This document shows, piece after piece, positions 8,558-17,711 of a stretch of DNA of 64,000 bases. The translations under genes were made by a program, and so were the position numbers. Under the pieces are notes generated by a model. It saw only the letters and a list, made by a program, of their open reading frames with translations, had not been told where the DNA came from and searched no databases. Location: assembly GCF_003095655.1 (NCBI RefSeq), contig NZ_CP029151.1:2045001-2109000 (forward strand), written 5' to 3'. How positions within the stretch are numbered: position 1 is the first letter of the stretch; each line of letters opens with the position of its first letter. The stretch comes from Dokdonia sp. Dokd-P16. Its GTDB lineage: Bacteria; Bacteroidota; Bacteroidia; Flavobacteriales; Flavobacteriaceae.

Positions 8558-9553
8558 ATGAAAAATATATTAGTATTAGTAGGAGCCCTTGTCTTAGTGG
8601 GCTGTGGGTCGCCAGCTCCCTTGGTAGGTGTAAAGGGTGAAAACGTGAGTACTGCACCAGCGAGCCAAGTAACGATGGTGATGCCAGACATCAAAAACAT
8701 GAAGTCTGTGAAGAGTACGATGGAGTTTCTAGCTTCAGATGAGCTTCAAGGTCGTGATACAGGAAGTAAAGGAATTGAGATGGCTGCGCAGTTTATAGAA
8801 GCTCGCTTTAAGGATGCTGGGATTAAGCCCTATTTTGAAAATTACCGTGATCCATTTGAAGTTAATGGTGTTGAGGCATTTAATATTGTAGGTGTGATTG
8901 AGGGAAATGATCCTAAGCTCAAGGATGAGGTTATAATCATAGGCGCACATTATGATCATATTGGTACCGCAAAAGCCGTTGGTGATGATACCATTGCAAA
9001 CGGAGCAAATGACAATGCTGCTGGTACAACTACAGTGCTTGCTCTTACAGACTATTTTACTAAAGCAAAGACTAATAAACGTACTATTATATTTACACTA
9101 TACTCTGCCGAGGAAAAAGGACTTTTAGGGTCAAAAGACTTGTCTAGTAGACTTAAAGCCGCTGGTATCGATCTTTATACGATGATCAGCATTGAGATGG
9201 TGGGAGTGCCTATGGTAAGTAAAGATCACTCGTTATATGCTTCTGGATATGAGAAATCTAACTTTGCAGAGAAATTTAATGAGTATGCTGGAGAGAAAGT
9301 CATTGGATTCCTTCCAAAAGCTAAAGAATTTAACCTCTTTAAGCGTAGCGATAATTATCCGTTTTTCTTAGACTTCAATGTTCCTGCCCACACGATTTCT
9401 TCTTTTGACTTTACAAACTATGACCATTACCATGGCGTAGGTGATGAGGCAGATAAAATGGATATTGATTTTATGGAAGGTCTTATTAAGAAGCTAATCC
9501 CAGGTATCACTGGAATGGCAAATAGTCCGAGTAAGGAGATTAAAATGAACTAA
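8558..9553 (+). CDS. M28-family zinc aminopeptidase, lipoprotein
   Basis: Predicted envelope lipoprotein exopeptidase. I chose ATG 8558 because MKNILVLVGALVLVGCGSP is a clear lipoprotein signal with lipobox LVGC; an upstream in-frame ATG would run through the terminator. The M28 zinc residues are visible: GAHYDHIG near residue 130, GANDNAAGT near 150, the catalytic Glu in SAEEKGLLG near 183, and a late His in YDHYHGVGD. It probably trims N-terminal residues of peptides taken up from the environment. The following SDR overlaps by one base (TAATG), so the two are coupled. Confidence 0.88.
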   Translation: MKNILVLVGALVLVGCGSPAPLVGVKGENVSTAPASQVTMVMPDIKNMKSVKSTMEFLASDELQGRDTGSKGIEMAAQFIEARFKDAGIKPYFENYRDPFEVNGVEAFNIVGVIEGNDPKLKDEVIIIGAHYDHIGTAKAVGDDTIANGANDNAAGTTTVLALTDYFTKAKTNKRTIIFTLYSAEEKGLLGSKDLSSRLKAAGIDLYTMISIEMVGVPMVSKDHSLYASGYEKSNFAEKFNEYAGEKVIGFLPKAKEFNLFKRSDNYPFFLDFNVPAHTISSFDFTNYDHYHGVGDEADKMDIDFMEGLIKKLIPGITGMANSPSKEIKMN

Positions 9554-10233
9554 TGAAAAGAATTATAATAACAGGTACGAGCAGAGGTATAGGTTTTGAA
9601 CTTGCAAAGAAATTTGCAAAAGAAGGGCATCAAGTACTCGCTCTTTCGCGAAAGCATACACCTTGTGCCGAGTTGAATTTACAGAATCTCACAGCATTCC
9701 CATTTGATATAACAGATCAATCTCACTTTAAAAAAGTGGTTGACTTTATAGAAAGTGATTGGGAAGGTGTTGACGTACTAATTAATAATGCTGGAGCATT
9801 ACTCAATAAACCATTTGCCGAAACAACTGTTGCAGATTTTGAGATGGTGTATAAAGTAAACGTCTTTGGCGTTGCCGAGTTAACACGCACTGTTCTTCCA
9901 TATATGACGGCTGGAGCACATGTAGTAACAGTGTCAAGTATGGGTGGAATACAAGGAAGTATGAAGTTTCCAGGTCTTGCTGCTTACAGCTCAAGTAAAG
10001 GAGCGGTTATCACTTGGAGTGAATTACTAGCTGAAGAATACAAAGAACAGGGAGTAGCATTTAATGTGCTTGCTCTTGGGGCTGTACAAACGGAAATGCT
10101 AGAAGAAGCATTGCCTGGATATGAAGCGCCGTTGACGGCTATACAAATGGCAGATTATCTGTCTAATTTTGCGTTAACAGGAAATCAATTTTACAACGGT
10201 AAAGTGTTGCAAGTTTCTGCTAGCACGCCGTAA
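9553..10233 (+). CDS. Short-chain dehydrogenase/reductase
   Basis: Classical SDR with a Rossmann fold. The cofactor motif TGTSRGIG is at residues 8-15, NNAG in the middle, catalytic Ser near 131 (VSSMGG) and YSSSK at 145-149. The 226 residues are short for the family, with a trimmed C-terminal substrate loop. The substrate cannot be told. A palindrome variant at 9643-9655 is read as LSRK at the end of beta-2, next to the residues that decide between NADH and NADPH, and supplies an Arg/Lys pair there. It is coupled to the M28 gene by overlap. Confidence 0.88.
   Translation: MKRIIITGTSRGIGFELAKKFAKEGHQVLALSRKHTPCAELNLQNLTAFPFDITDQSHFKKVVDFIESDWEGVDVLINNAGALLNKPFAETTVADFEMVYKVNVFGVAELTRTVLPYMTAGAHVVTVSSMGGIQGSMKFPGLAAYSSSKGAVITWSELLAEEYKEQGVAFNVLALGAVQTEMLEEALPGYEAPLTAIQMADYLSNFALTGNQFYNGKVLQVSASTP
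9643..9655. repeat. Dispersed palindrome variant in the SDR gene
   Basis: CTTTCGCGAAAGC, with the outer bases changed. It is read as ALSRKH, that is in the second frame and not as AFAKA. Confidence 0.8.
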
Positions 10234-10268
10234 CTAGTAAGTAATTTTAAAAACGATTTATAGTTGAC

Positions 10269-10865
10269 GTGGTAGAAGTCCTCAAGAAATATATCCCTGA
10301 AAGAGCTGCCGCTCCAGTTTTTGCATTAATAAAGGAGCATGCTGTTTATCTCAAGATTGTAAATGAGCGGGTAACAAGGCACGGAGATTATAGAATACTG
10401 GCAGATGGACAGCACCAAATCACAATAAACGTAAGTCTCAATCAATACAGATTTTTAGTCACTTTAGTTCATGAGATTGCGCACTTAGTTGCTTTTAAAA
10501 AGTATGGTAGAGCGATAAAACCTCATGGTAAAGAATGGAAACATACGTTTCAATTCTTGATGTTACCCTTTATAAGGCCAGAGATTTTCCCATCAGATTT
10601 ATTACCATACCTAGCAAGACATTTTAAAAATCCTAAGGCGAGTAGTGATACAGATGCTCACCTTTCGGTTGCGCTAAAGAACTATGATCCACCTAGTAAT
10701 AAAAATTATATATTTGAGCTACCCATGGGATCTACATTCCAAATTTACAATGGGAAAATATTTAAAAAAGGAAAAAAACGTGTAAAACGTTATGAATGCA
10801 TAGAGGTAAGTACAGGTAGAACATATCTATTTCAGCCTAACGCAGAGGTAGACATTATAGATTAA
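10269..10865 (+). CDS. SprT-like zinc metalloprotease domain protein
   Basis: 198 residues with the SprT/Spartan-type motif HEIAH at residues 68-72, then HGKEWKHTFQFLM, which supplies a third ligand. Unlike many SprT proteins it has no C-terminal zinc ribbon; the tail has only one cysteine. The start is GTG 10269, since the only nearby alternative (TTG 10264) runs straight into a stop. The next gene begins 5 bases after the stop. In eukaryotes the family cleaves DNA-protein crosslinks; the bacterial role is not established, so no substrate is assigned. Confidence 0.85.
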   Translation: MVEVLKKYIPERAAAPVFALIKEHAVYLKIVNERVTRHGDYRILADGQHQITINVSLNQYRFLVTLVHEIAHLVAFKKYGRAIKPHGKEWKHTFQFLMLPFIRPEIFPSDLLPYLARHFKNPKASSDTDAHLSVALKNYDPPSNKNYIFELPMGSTFQIYNGKIFKKGKKRVKRYECIEVSTGRTYLFQPNAEVDIID

Positions 10866-10870
10866 ATATT

Positions 10871-11956
10871 ATGGAAAATACTAAGAATTATTACGCATTG
10901 TTAATGGCAGGAGGAGTAGGTTCAAGGTTTTGGCCTGTGAGTACTCAGGCTTTTCCAAAGCAGTTTCATGATATGCTAGGCACCGGGGAAACTTTGTTGC
11001 AAAAAACATTCAATCGTCTAGCTAAGATTGTTCCGGAAGATCAAATTTTAATACTTACAAATACAGATTATAATGGTCTTGTAAAGGAGCAACTGCCTAC
11101 TATAAAACAAAAAAATATTGTACTTGAGCCTGCAATGCGCAATACGGCGCCTTGTATACTTCTTTCTGCCTTAAAGGTGGAAAAGGAAAATCCCGATGCG
11201 GTGATGGTCGTAGCTCCTAGTGATGCGTGGATAGAAGATGAAGATGCCTTTGTAGAAGATCTTCAGAAAGCTTTTGATGCAGCTCAACAACAAGAAACTA
11301 TAGTCACTTTAGGCATACAGCCTAGCTTTCCAAATACGGGTTACGGTTACATAAATTATGATAAAAGTGATAACGCTTTCGCGAAAGCGGTAAAACGTTT
11401 TACAGAAAAACCCGATTATCCAACCGCTAAGGAATTTGTAGTAAGTGGAGAATATCTCTGGAATGCGGGCATGTTTATATGGAGTGTAAAAACGGTAGTA
11501 AACAGTTTTAAATCTTTTTTGCCAGAAATGTACAGCTTACTCAATGAGGGTAATGCAGTGTATAATCTGCCAGAAGAGCAAGATTTCATAAATGAGGTGT
11601 ATCCAAAAGCAGAGAATATAAGTATCGATTTTGGAGTGATGGAGAAGCATCAAAATGTAAAAGTGGTTCCGGCGACTTTTGACTGGAATGACCTAGGTAC
11701 TTGGGGATCTCTCTATGATAAAATGGAGGGAGATTCTGGAAAAGATGCCGTGGTAAATGCGCGCATAATTGCAACAAATACCTCAGGAAACATCATTAGA
11801 ACTGCTAGTAATAAAGTGGTAGTAGTAGACGGACTTAAAGATTATATTATCGTCGAAAAAGAAGATGTTCTCGTTATTGTGCCTAAAAGCAAGGAGCAAG
11901 ACATCAAAGAAATACGCAATGAGGTGCAGTCTAAATTTGGTAATAACTTAGGATAG
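10871..11956 (+). CDS. manC: Mannose-1-phosphate guanylyltransferase
   Basis: Makes GDP-mannose from mannose-1-phosphate and GTP for surface glycans. The nucleotidyltransferase signature MAGGVGSRFWPVST is at the N-terminus with FPKQF after it, and FTEKPD and WNAGMFIW follow. The 361 residues represent the short form without the C-terminal phosphomannose isomerase domain. A palindrome copy inserts AFAKA at residues 169-173 (DNAFAKAVKR), in the loop before FTEKP. The stop overlaps the GTG start of the next gene. Confidence 0.93.
   Translation: MENTKNYYALLMAGGVGSRFWPVSTQAFPKQFHDMLGTGETLLQKTFNRLAKIVPEDQILILTNTDYNGLVKEQLPTIKQKNIVLEPAMRNTAPCILLSALKVEKENPDAVMVVAPSDAWIEDEDAFVEDLQKAFDAAQQQETIVTLGIQPSFPNTGYGYINYDKSDNAFAKAVKRFTEKPDYPTAKEFVVSGEYLWNAGMFIWSVKTVVNSFKSFLPEMYSLLNEGNAVYNLPEEQDFINEVYPKAENISIDFGVMEKHQNVKVVPATFDWNDLGTWGSLYDKMEGDSGKDAVVNARIIATNTSGNIIRTASNKVVVVDGLKDYIIVEKEDVLVIVPKSKEQDIKEIRNEVQSKFGNNLG
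11374..11389. repeat. Dispersed palindrome, exact 16-mer, in manC
   Basis: Read as AFAKA (residues 169-173) before the FTEKP substrate-binding segment. Confidence 0.95.
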
Positions 11957-13446
11957 TGGAAAACAAAGATAATATAGGGGCAAATCCAGATCCAAAGCCC
12001 AGCGAACTCAATATTGATCCAAACGAGGATATGAGAGATGAGGCAAAGGGTCTCTGGGAAAGTATAAAGGAATTTTTAAGTGATCTTCTTGACATTAGAG
12101 AAGATACAGATCGATCTACCACGGTAGAGGCTATTCGTAAAGACATACCTTTTAAGGGTCATAACGCTTGGATCCTTATTTTTTCCATTTTTGTTGCGAG
12201 TATTGGACTCAATGTAAGTAGTACCGCTGTAGTAATAGGCGCCATGCTTATAAGTCCGCTCATGGGACCTATCGTGGGTATAGGGCTTTCTATAGCTATA
12301 AATGACGCTATCATGATGAAGCGATCATTTGTAAACCTAGCAGTGATGATAGTGCTAAGTGTGCTTACGGCTACCTTATATTTTAGTTTATCACCGGTTA
12401 AAGAAGTAACGCCAGAATTAATGGCGCGTACTTGGCCTACTATATTAGATGTGTTTATTGCAATTTTTGGTGGTCTTGCGCTTATTGTTGCTAAGACAAA
12501 ATCAGGTACTATTGCTAGTGTGATCTTTGGAGTTGCAATTGCTACTGCCTTAATGCCACCACTGTGTACTGTGGGTTACGGTCTGTCTCAATCCATTATA
12601 GGCAACAGTGAGGGGCTTTATTGGGCGTTAGGAGCATTATATCTTTTCTCTATTAATGCCGTGTTCATCGCGCTTGCTACATTTACAGTGTCAAAACTTC
12701 TTAAGTTTCCGCTGGTTAAATATGCTAATCAAAAAAATAGAAAGCGTACAACGCGTATGGCAACACTTATTGCTATACTTGTCTTAGTACCTAGTGTGTG
12801 GACTTTCTTGAGATTGCTCAATCAGCAAATATTTATAACTAAAGCCAAGGCTTTTGTAACAAATACAATCAAGTATGAAGGAGCCGAAATTGTAAAGGAA
12901 ACCGATAATCCAGAGAAGAGACGTATTGACCTTTATCTAATAGGTAAACTAGTGCCGCAAAATCTCATTGCTCAATGGGAGGATGAGTTTAAAAAGACCG
13001 AAGATTGTGAGAATTGTACCCTAGTCGTACATCAAGGTGCAGATCAAAGTGGCGAACTCGCAGCAAGATTAAGTACAGAGGTACGCTCTGGTATTCTTGA
13101 AGATCTATATGTAAAAAATCAAGAAGCAATGACTTCTAAGGATGAGCAAATTCGTCTTCTTGAGAATGAGGTGACCCAACTTCGAGGGACAGCATTACCA
13201 TTTGCATCTATGCGTAATGAGGCAAAGATAAATTATGATGGGCTTAAACGATTTGGTTATGCTACGGAGATTACTACAGATTTTTCTGGAGGTATTGATA
13301 CCTTAACGGTAGTTCGAGTAGAGTGGGCAGATAGCTTGTCCCAAAGCGTAAGAAATAAACAGCAGCAAAAACTAGGGCAATGGATAAAAGAGCGTTTTAG
13401 TCTCGATACCGTAGTTGTGAATGGTAATGTTTGGAGAAAGAAATAA
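11956..13446 (+). CDS. DUF389 / TIGR00341 membrane protein
   Basis: 496 residues. A charged soluble N-terminus of about 65 residues is followed by the DUF389 membrane core with about six helices, including NVSSTAVVIGAMLISPLMGPI and GVAIATALMPPLCTVGYG, the glycine- and proline-rich signatures of the family. A C-terminal soluble region follows from about residue 290 with a coiled-coil-like stretch (KDEQIRLLENEVTQL). The GTG start overlaps the manC stop by one base. The family's biochemical role is unknown, so no transport activity is claimed. Confidence 0.88.
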   Translation: MENKDNIGANPDPKPSELNIDPNEDMRDEAKGLWESIKEFLSDLLDIREDTDRSTTVEAIRKDIPFKGHNAWILIFSIFVASIGLNVSSTAVVIGAMLISPLMGPIVGIGLSIAINDAIMMKRSFVNLAVMIVLSVLTATLYFSLSPVKEVTPELMARTWPTILDVFIAIFGGLALIVAKTKSGTIASVIFGVAIATALMPPLCTVGYGLSQSIIGNSEGLYWALGALYLFSINAVFIALATFTVSKLLKFPLVKYANQKNRKRTTRMATLIAILVLVPSVWTFLRLLNQQIFITKAKAFVTNTIKYEGAEIVKETDNPEKRRIDLYLIGKLVPQNLIAQWEDEFKKTEDCENCTLVVHQGADQSGELAARLSTEVRSGILEDLYVKNQEAMTSKDEQIRLLENEVTQLRGTALPFASMRNEAKINYDGLKRFGYATEITTDFSGGIDTLTVVRVEWADSLSQSVRNKQQQKLGQWIKERFSLDTVVVNGNVWRKK

Positions 13447-13525
13447 CATCGCTGTTCTTTACTATGTAAGACAGTTTCTTAAATGCCTAGGTGTAATTTT
13501 TTAAAGCAGTGTGATGCTATAAGTG

Positions 13526-13543
13526 GCGCTTTCGCGAAAGCGC
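13526..13543. repeat. Dispersed palindrome between two convergent genes
   Basis: GCGCTTTCGCGAAAGCGC: the exact 16-mer extended by one pairing base on each side to 18. It sits 80 bases after the DUF389 stop and 6 bases beyond the mlaF stop, where the hairpin could also help end transcription from both sides. Confidence 0.95.
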
Positions 13544-13548
13544 AACAT

Positions 13549-14307
13549 TTAAGAGTTTTGTGCTTCTCTTACCATTTTAAATAGGTTTGAGGAGTACACA
13601 AAATTTGTAACGTCTTTATTATCTGTTTTAAAGATTTCATCTTTGGTTCCTTCCCAGGCTAAGTGGCCTTTCTGAAGGTACACAATATGATCTCCTATTT
13701 CCATCACAGAATTCATATCATGCGTATTGATGATGGTTGTAATATCTTGCTCTATGGTAATCTCTCTAATAAGATTGTCAATTACGGTAGCAGTATTAGG
13801 ATCTAGTCCAGAGTTAGGCTCATCACAAAAAAGATATTTTGGATTGTTTACAATAGACCTGGCGATGGCTACACGTTTTTGCATTCCCCCAGATATTTCT
13901 GAAGGTAACTTATGGTTTGCATTCTCTAGATTCACACGGTTGATGACCACATTTGCTCTTTCAATGCGTTCCTTCTTTTTCATCTTAGTAAACATCTTGA
14001 GCGGGAAAGCGATGTTTTCTTCCACAGTCATTGAGTCAAACAAGGCGCTGCCTTGAAAAACCATCCCTATCTGTTCTCTAAGATCACGTTGGTGTTCATC
14101 ATCAAGTTCTGAGTATGGATTGCCATCGTAGATTATTTGTCCGCTGTCGGGCTTAAAAAGGCCTAACATAGTTTTTAAGAATACCGTTTTACCAGATCCA
14201 GATGTTCCTATAATAAGATTAGTCTTACCAGATTCAAACTTGGTTGAGAAGCCTTTTAAAACTTCGTTATCACCAAATGATTTTCGTATTTCTTTTACTT
14301 CTATCAT
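13549..14307 (-). CDS. mlaF: ABC transporter ATP-binding protein, MlaF type
   Basis: ATPase of an MCE-type phospholipid transporter that maintains outer-membrane lipid asymmetry. Walker A GTSGSGKT is at residues 34-41, the Q loop at MVFQGSA, the signature at EISGGMQKR, Walker B at YLFCDEPNSGLDP and the switch His in NTHDMNS. The SGGMQKRVA form is typical of MlaF rather than of importers. The ATG directly abuts the end of the permease gene upstream, so the two are translated together. No MCE substrate-binding protein gene is adjacent. Confidence 0.9.
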   Translation of the reverse strand: MIEVKEIRKSFGDNEVLKGFSTKFESGKTNLIIGTSGSGKTVFLKTMLGLFKPDSGQIIYDGNPYSELDDEHQRDLREQIGMVFQGSALFDSMTVEENIAFPLKMFTKMKKKERIERANVVINRVNLENANHKLPSEISGGMQKRVAIARSIVNNPKYLFCDEPNSGLDPNTATVIDNLIREITIEQDITTIINTHDMNSVMEIGDHIVYLQKGHLAWEGTKDEIFKTDNKDVTNFVYSSNLFKMVREAQNS

Positions 14308-15045
14308 CTAGCTTAGTAATAATTGAGTGACTATAAAGTTTACAAGAATAATGGCGACACTAGTCCATACAAAAGAAGTGGTGCTGGCTTTACCTACTTC
14401 TAGTGCTCCACCTTGCATGTAATATCCATGGTATGCAGGGATAGTTGCTAGTAAAAATGCAAATAAGAAGGTCTTAAAAAAGGCATAGAAAAGCTGAAAA
14501 GGAATAAAATCTTGCTGAAGCCCTGATAAAAAGTCATTACTAGGTGCAAAACCTCCATAAACAGCGGCTGTATATGCGCCTATAACGCCTAAAAACATGC
14601 CTATTGCGATTAGGAATGGATAGATGCACATTGCAACAATCTTAGGGAAGATTAAGTAGTTAAGAGAGTTAATCCCCATAACCTCTAGCGCGTCTATCTG
14701 TTCTGTAACGCGCATTGTTCCTATACTGGAGGTGATAAAAGATCCTACTTTTCCAGCCATAATTACTGATACGAAGGTAGGGGCAAACTCTAGTATAATA
14801 GATTGTCTTGCAGCAAACCCAATCAGTGACTTTGGTAATAACGGATTAGTAAGATTAAGCGCTGTTTGTATTGCGACAACGGCTCCTACAAAAAAAGATA
14901 TAAATGCAACTATACCAAGTGAGCCTATAATCAAATCATCAATTTCTTTAAAAATAAGATCACGCAACACTCTACCCTTTGTAGGTTTTACAAAGGTGTT
15001 TTTTATCATTAAGAAATATTCACCTATAGAGTGTAGGTACGACAT
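14308..15045 (-). CDS. mlaE: MlaE-family ABC transporter permease
   Basis: 245 residues with five or six hydrophobic helices and the MlaE signature: GAVVAIQTALNL, then EFAPTFVSVIMAGKVGSFITSSIGTMRVTEQIDALEVMGI. This long coupling segment contacts the MlaF ATPase. It is the first gene of the mlaE-mlaF pair. The MCE component must be encoded elsewhere. Confidence 0.9.
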   Translation of the reverse strand: MSYLHSIGEYFLMIKNTFVKPTKGRVLRDLIFKEIDDLIIGSLGIVAFISFFVGAVVAIQTALNLTNPLLPKSLIGFAARQSIILEFAPTFVSVIMAGKVGSFITSSIGTMRVTEQIDALEVMGINSLNYLIFPKIVAMCIYPFLIAIGMFLGVIGAYTAAVYGGFAPSNDFLSGLQQDFIPFQLFYAFFKTFLFAFLLATIPAYHGYYMQGGALEVGKASTTSFVWTSVAIILVNFIVTQLLLS

Positions 15046-15115
15046 TGACGATGTTTAAGTGGCTAATGTAGGTATTAATACGATTGTTAAAATAGTATTT
15101 AAGATAGGTTTATGA

Positions 15116-16210
15116 CTACTGCTGTTTTAGTAATTTCTTCATTTTGGCATGAATAGCAGTATTCTCATAAATTCCCATGAACTCAGAAGCACCAGGTCCG
15201 TAAGCAAAAACGGGTACCATAGTAGCACTGTGTCCACCTGTAGAAAATGATGGTTCGATGGTATTGTAATCTCCAGCCTTTGATGCAAGTGTAAAGCCAC
15301 CGGTCTCATGATCTGCAGTTACAATAACAAGTGTGTTCCCATCTTTCTCGGCATAATCAAGCACTTGACCTATCACTGTGTCAAAGTCTATAAGTTCGCT
15401 TATTAAGTACTCACTATCATTATTATGCCCGCCCCAGTCTACTTGAGAACCTTCTACCATTAAGAAAAAACCTTTCTTATTTTGAGAAAGTTTCTTTATT
15501 CCTAGCTTAGTAGCATCATATAAAAAAGAACCACGACCCTCTAAAAATTTAGGCATCCCGCTATCTGCTAGTAAGAAGCCATAGTTTTTATCTTTCTTCA
15601 TTGTTAATGCTGGATCCAGTCTGCCTAAGTGCATTTCATACCCTTTTGATTCAAGCGCTGCTACGAGGTTATTTCCGTCTTCTCTATTTTCAAAATATTT
15701 ACGTCCTCCACCTGCAAAAAAATCAACGCCAGAGTTGATCATGTCTTCGGCAATCTCTAGCTCCATTTTTCTAAACTTCTGATGAGCATAAAAACTTGCA
15801 GGAGTTGCATGAGTGATGGTTGAAGTTGCTATAACACCTGTAGCAAAACCTCTTTTTTCTAAATCTTCAAGTATAGTAGGTACGGCTATGGTGTCGGTAT
15901 CAACACCAATGGCTCCATTATACGTTTTTAGTCCCGTAGAAAAAGCCGTAGCTCCACTAGCAGAGTCTGTAATCAAATCACTTGCCGAAGAAGTTTTAAT
16001 AAGCCCTATCGTTTTGAAACGATCATAATTAGACGGCTGCGTATTATAATATTGACTAGCAGAAATCTGGCTTAAACCAGTGCCATCTGCTATCATAAGT
16101 ATAATATTCTTAGGTTTTTTGTTTTGTGCTGTACTGCTTACAGATGCACAAGATATGGTCATACCTATTACACATAGCGATAGATATTTTGATATAGACT
16201 GTATATTCAT
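15116..16210 (-). CDS. Alkaline phosphatase, probable lipoprotein
   Basis: 364-residue metal-dependent phosphomonoesterase of the PhoA-like alkaline phosphatase family. The metal-binding start MIADGTG is near residue 42. Nucleophile Ser83 lies in DSASGATAFSTG, the metal-site histidines in QVDWGGHNND and TADHETGGF, and a further His in GGHSATMVPVFAYG. The N-terminus is hydrophobic and ends in TISC, a slightly atypical lipobox, so a lipoprotein in the periplasm or outer membrane is likely. It would release phosphate from organic phosphate esters. No Pho-box-like operator was recognised. Confidence 0.9.
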   Translation of the reverse strand: MNIQSISKYLSLCVIGMTISCASVSSTAQNKKPKNIILMIADGTGLSQISASQYYNTQPSNYDRFKTIGLIKTSSASDLITDSASGATAFSTGLKTYNGAIGVDTDTIAVPTILEDLEKRGFATGVIATSTITHATPASFYAHQKFRKMELEIAEDMINSGVDFFAGGGRKYFENREDGNNLVAALESKGYEMHLGRLDPALTMKKDKNYGFLLADSGMPKFLEGRGSFLYDATKLGIKKLSQNKKGFFLMVEGSQVDWGGHNNDSEYLISELIDFDTVIGQVLDYAEKDGNTLVIVTADHETGGFTLASKAGDYNTIEPSFSTGGHSATMVPVFAYGPGASEFMGIYENTAIHAKMKKLLKQQ

Positions 16211-16275
16211 TGTAGTAAAGATTTAAGCAAAAGTAATTAATGTCTTAGTGACAATTTTAAAGATTAGGTTAAGAA

Positions 16276-17127
16276 TTAGACACCAAGCTTAGATCTTATT
16301 CCTTTCCATCGTAAGTTTCTTATAAATGTTCCTTCTTGTGCACTCACAAGGTGATCTTTTTTAGATCGCTTTGCGCGAAAATATCCACGCAAATAATCAT
16401 TAGTTAAAAGCAAGTTCCCTTTGCGATTTGCTAACTTGATTGATGCTATCAGGGTGAGCCAAAAGCCGTATCTCATTCCGTAGAATGCTTCTCCTTGTTT
16501 AAATTGTGCTGCCTTGTTGTAGGTGTTGCCTGTTGGTTTCAGGTGTTTTACATGCAGCGTGTCGTTTGTGATAACCTGCCAGTTATAATATTTTGCAAGA
16601 AGCTCGTCTATGGTGTCCCATCCCATTGCTGGTTTAAGACCGCCTATTTCTTTAAAACATTCTTTTCTATACGCTTTAAGAGCGCCGCGTATGTGGTCTT
16701 TGTTGGTTAGGTTTTCAAGAACCCAATCTCCATTTTTTTCAACATAACAAAATCCGCCAGCCATTCCGATGCGAGGATTTTTTTCAAATTCATGAGCAAT
16801 GGTCTCCAGGTAATTCACAGGAAAAATAAGATCTGCGTCAAATTTGCAAAGGATGTCATAATCTTCATCGAGCGTGTTTATCCCTTTTTGAACGGCTTGT
16901 ATCACTTTGCTACCAGGTAGGTGAATATCACTACTTGTGGTATTGAGGATTTCTATGAAAGAATACGCTTTCGCGAAAGCGGAAATTATCTCCTCACTAT
17001 CATCTGTACTTTGGTCATTTACTATAACTACCTTTTTAGGGAGCAATGTTTGTGCAACTAAGGAGTCTAGCGTTTGTTTTATAAACTGCGCCTCATTGTG
17101 ACAAGGTATGACGATGTAGAAATTCAT
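16276..17127 (-). CDS. Glycosyltransferase family 2
   Basis: 283 residues with the GT-A start FYIVIPCHNEAQFIKQTLDSLVAQ, the nucleotide-sugar Asp in VIVNDQSTDDS, and a DxD-like CKFDADLIF. There is no C-terminal membrane helix. A palindrome copy inserts AFAKA at residues 50-54 after DDSEEIIS. The start codon shares one base with the end of the upstream methyltransferase gene. The pair probably modifies a cell-surface polysaccharide; sugar and acceptor cannot be told. Confidence 0.88.
   Translation of the reverse strand: MNFYIVIPCHNEAQFIKQTLDSLVAQTLLPKKVVIVNDQSTDDSEEIISAFAKAYSFIEILNTTSSDIHLPGSKVIQAVQKGINTLDEDYDILCKFDADLIFPVNYLETIAHEFEKNPRIGMAGGFCYVEKNGDWVLENLTNKDHIRGALKAYRKECFKEIGGLKPAMGWDTIDELLAKYYNWQVITNDTLHVKHLKPTGNTYNKAAQFKQGEAFYGMRYGFWLTLIASIKLANRKGNLLLTNDYLRGYFRAKRSKKDHLVSAQEGTFIRNLRWKGIRSKLGV
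16966..16981. repeat. Dispersed palindrome, exact 16-mer, in the GT2 gene
   Basis: Read on the minus strand as AFAKA at residues 50-54, at the end of the first nucleotide-binding unit. Confidence 0.95.
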
Positions 17128-17654
17128 TATGACTTGCGTTCGGCGTAAATCAAGTAATAGCGGGGAGTAATCATTCTAAGTAGTGGTCTAATTCCTACTT
17201 TCTTGACGGGATTCGTAAACTTTTCACGTTTTTTAATTTCCCAGCCCGCTTTTTCAAAAAGCCAGTCAAATTGCCAATCTTCAAACTCATGGTAATGTCT
17301 ATCCCACATATCAGTCTTGGAACGATAAGCAGGGGAGAACCATAGTTTTAATGGGACGCTCGCTACTATTTTATCTGCTTTTATATCTTGCAGCACGTTA
17401 AAAGGTGCGAGTAGATGTTCAAAAATCTCAAACGCAGTAATCACCGTTGCATCTGCTTGTTGTACAGCACTCGTGTCTATATCTAGATCTTCTCCCGATG
17501 TATTTTGTACTGTATATCCTTCACGTTCCATAAAATCTACAAATGGGTTACGCACACCCAGATCAAGAATTTCCTCATTTGTGTCAGGAATTACTTCCTT
17601 GAGAAAATTGATGGTGTGTTTGTATCGTTTGTTTGGAAAAGTGTTTTCGTACAC
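17127..17654 (-). CDS. Class I SAM methyltransferase-like protein
   Basis: 175 residues. The start of a Rossmann methyltransferase fold is visible as EEILDLGVRNPFVDFMEREG, but the usual GxGxG is degenerate (LGVRNP). ITAFEIFEHLLAPFNVLQDI resembles the post-motif II region of lipid and sugar O-methyltransferases. VPLKLWFSPAYRSKTDMWDRHYHEFEDWQFDWLFEKAGWE is the usual C-terminal part. It overlaps the GT2 gene by one base, which suggests that the product methylates a glycan intermediate. The substrate is unknown, and loss of the glycine motif leaves activity uncertain. Confidence 0.72.
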   Translation of the reverse strand: MYENTFPNKRYKHTINFLKEVIPDTNEEILDLGVRNPFVDFMEREGYTVQNTSGEDLDIDTSAVQQADATVITAFEIFEHLLAPFNVLQDIKADKIVASVPLKLWFSPAYRSKTDMWDRHYHEFEDWQFDWLFEKAGWEIKKREKFTNPVKKVGIRPLLRMITPRYYLIYAERKS

Positions 17655-17711
17655 GTTTAATGATAATTTACAGTTAGTAACACATAAAAAAAGAGGGTTC
17701 TTGTCTCTTAA

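Noticed and set aside
16366-16384. A further palindrome-like site (CGCTTTGCGCGAAAAT) in the GT2 gene
   Set aside because: The core is broken by an inserted G and the right arm is missing; it encodes an ordinary RAKRSK stretch, so chance is likelier.
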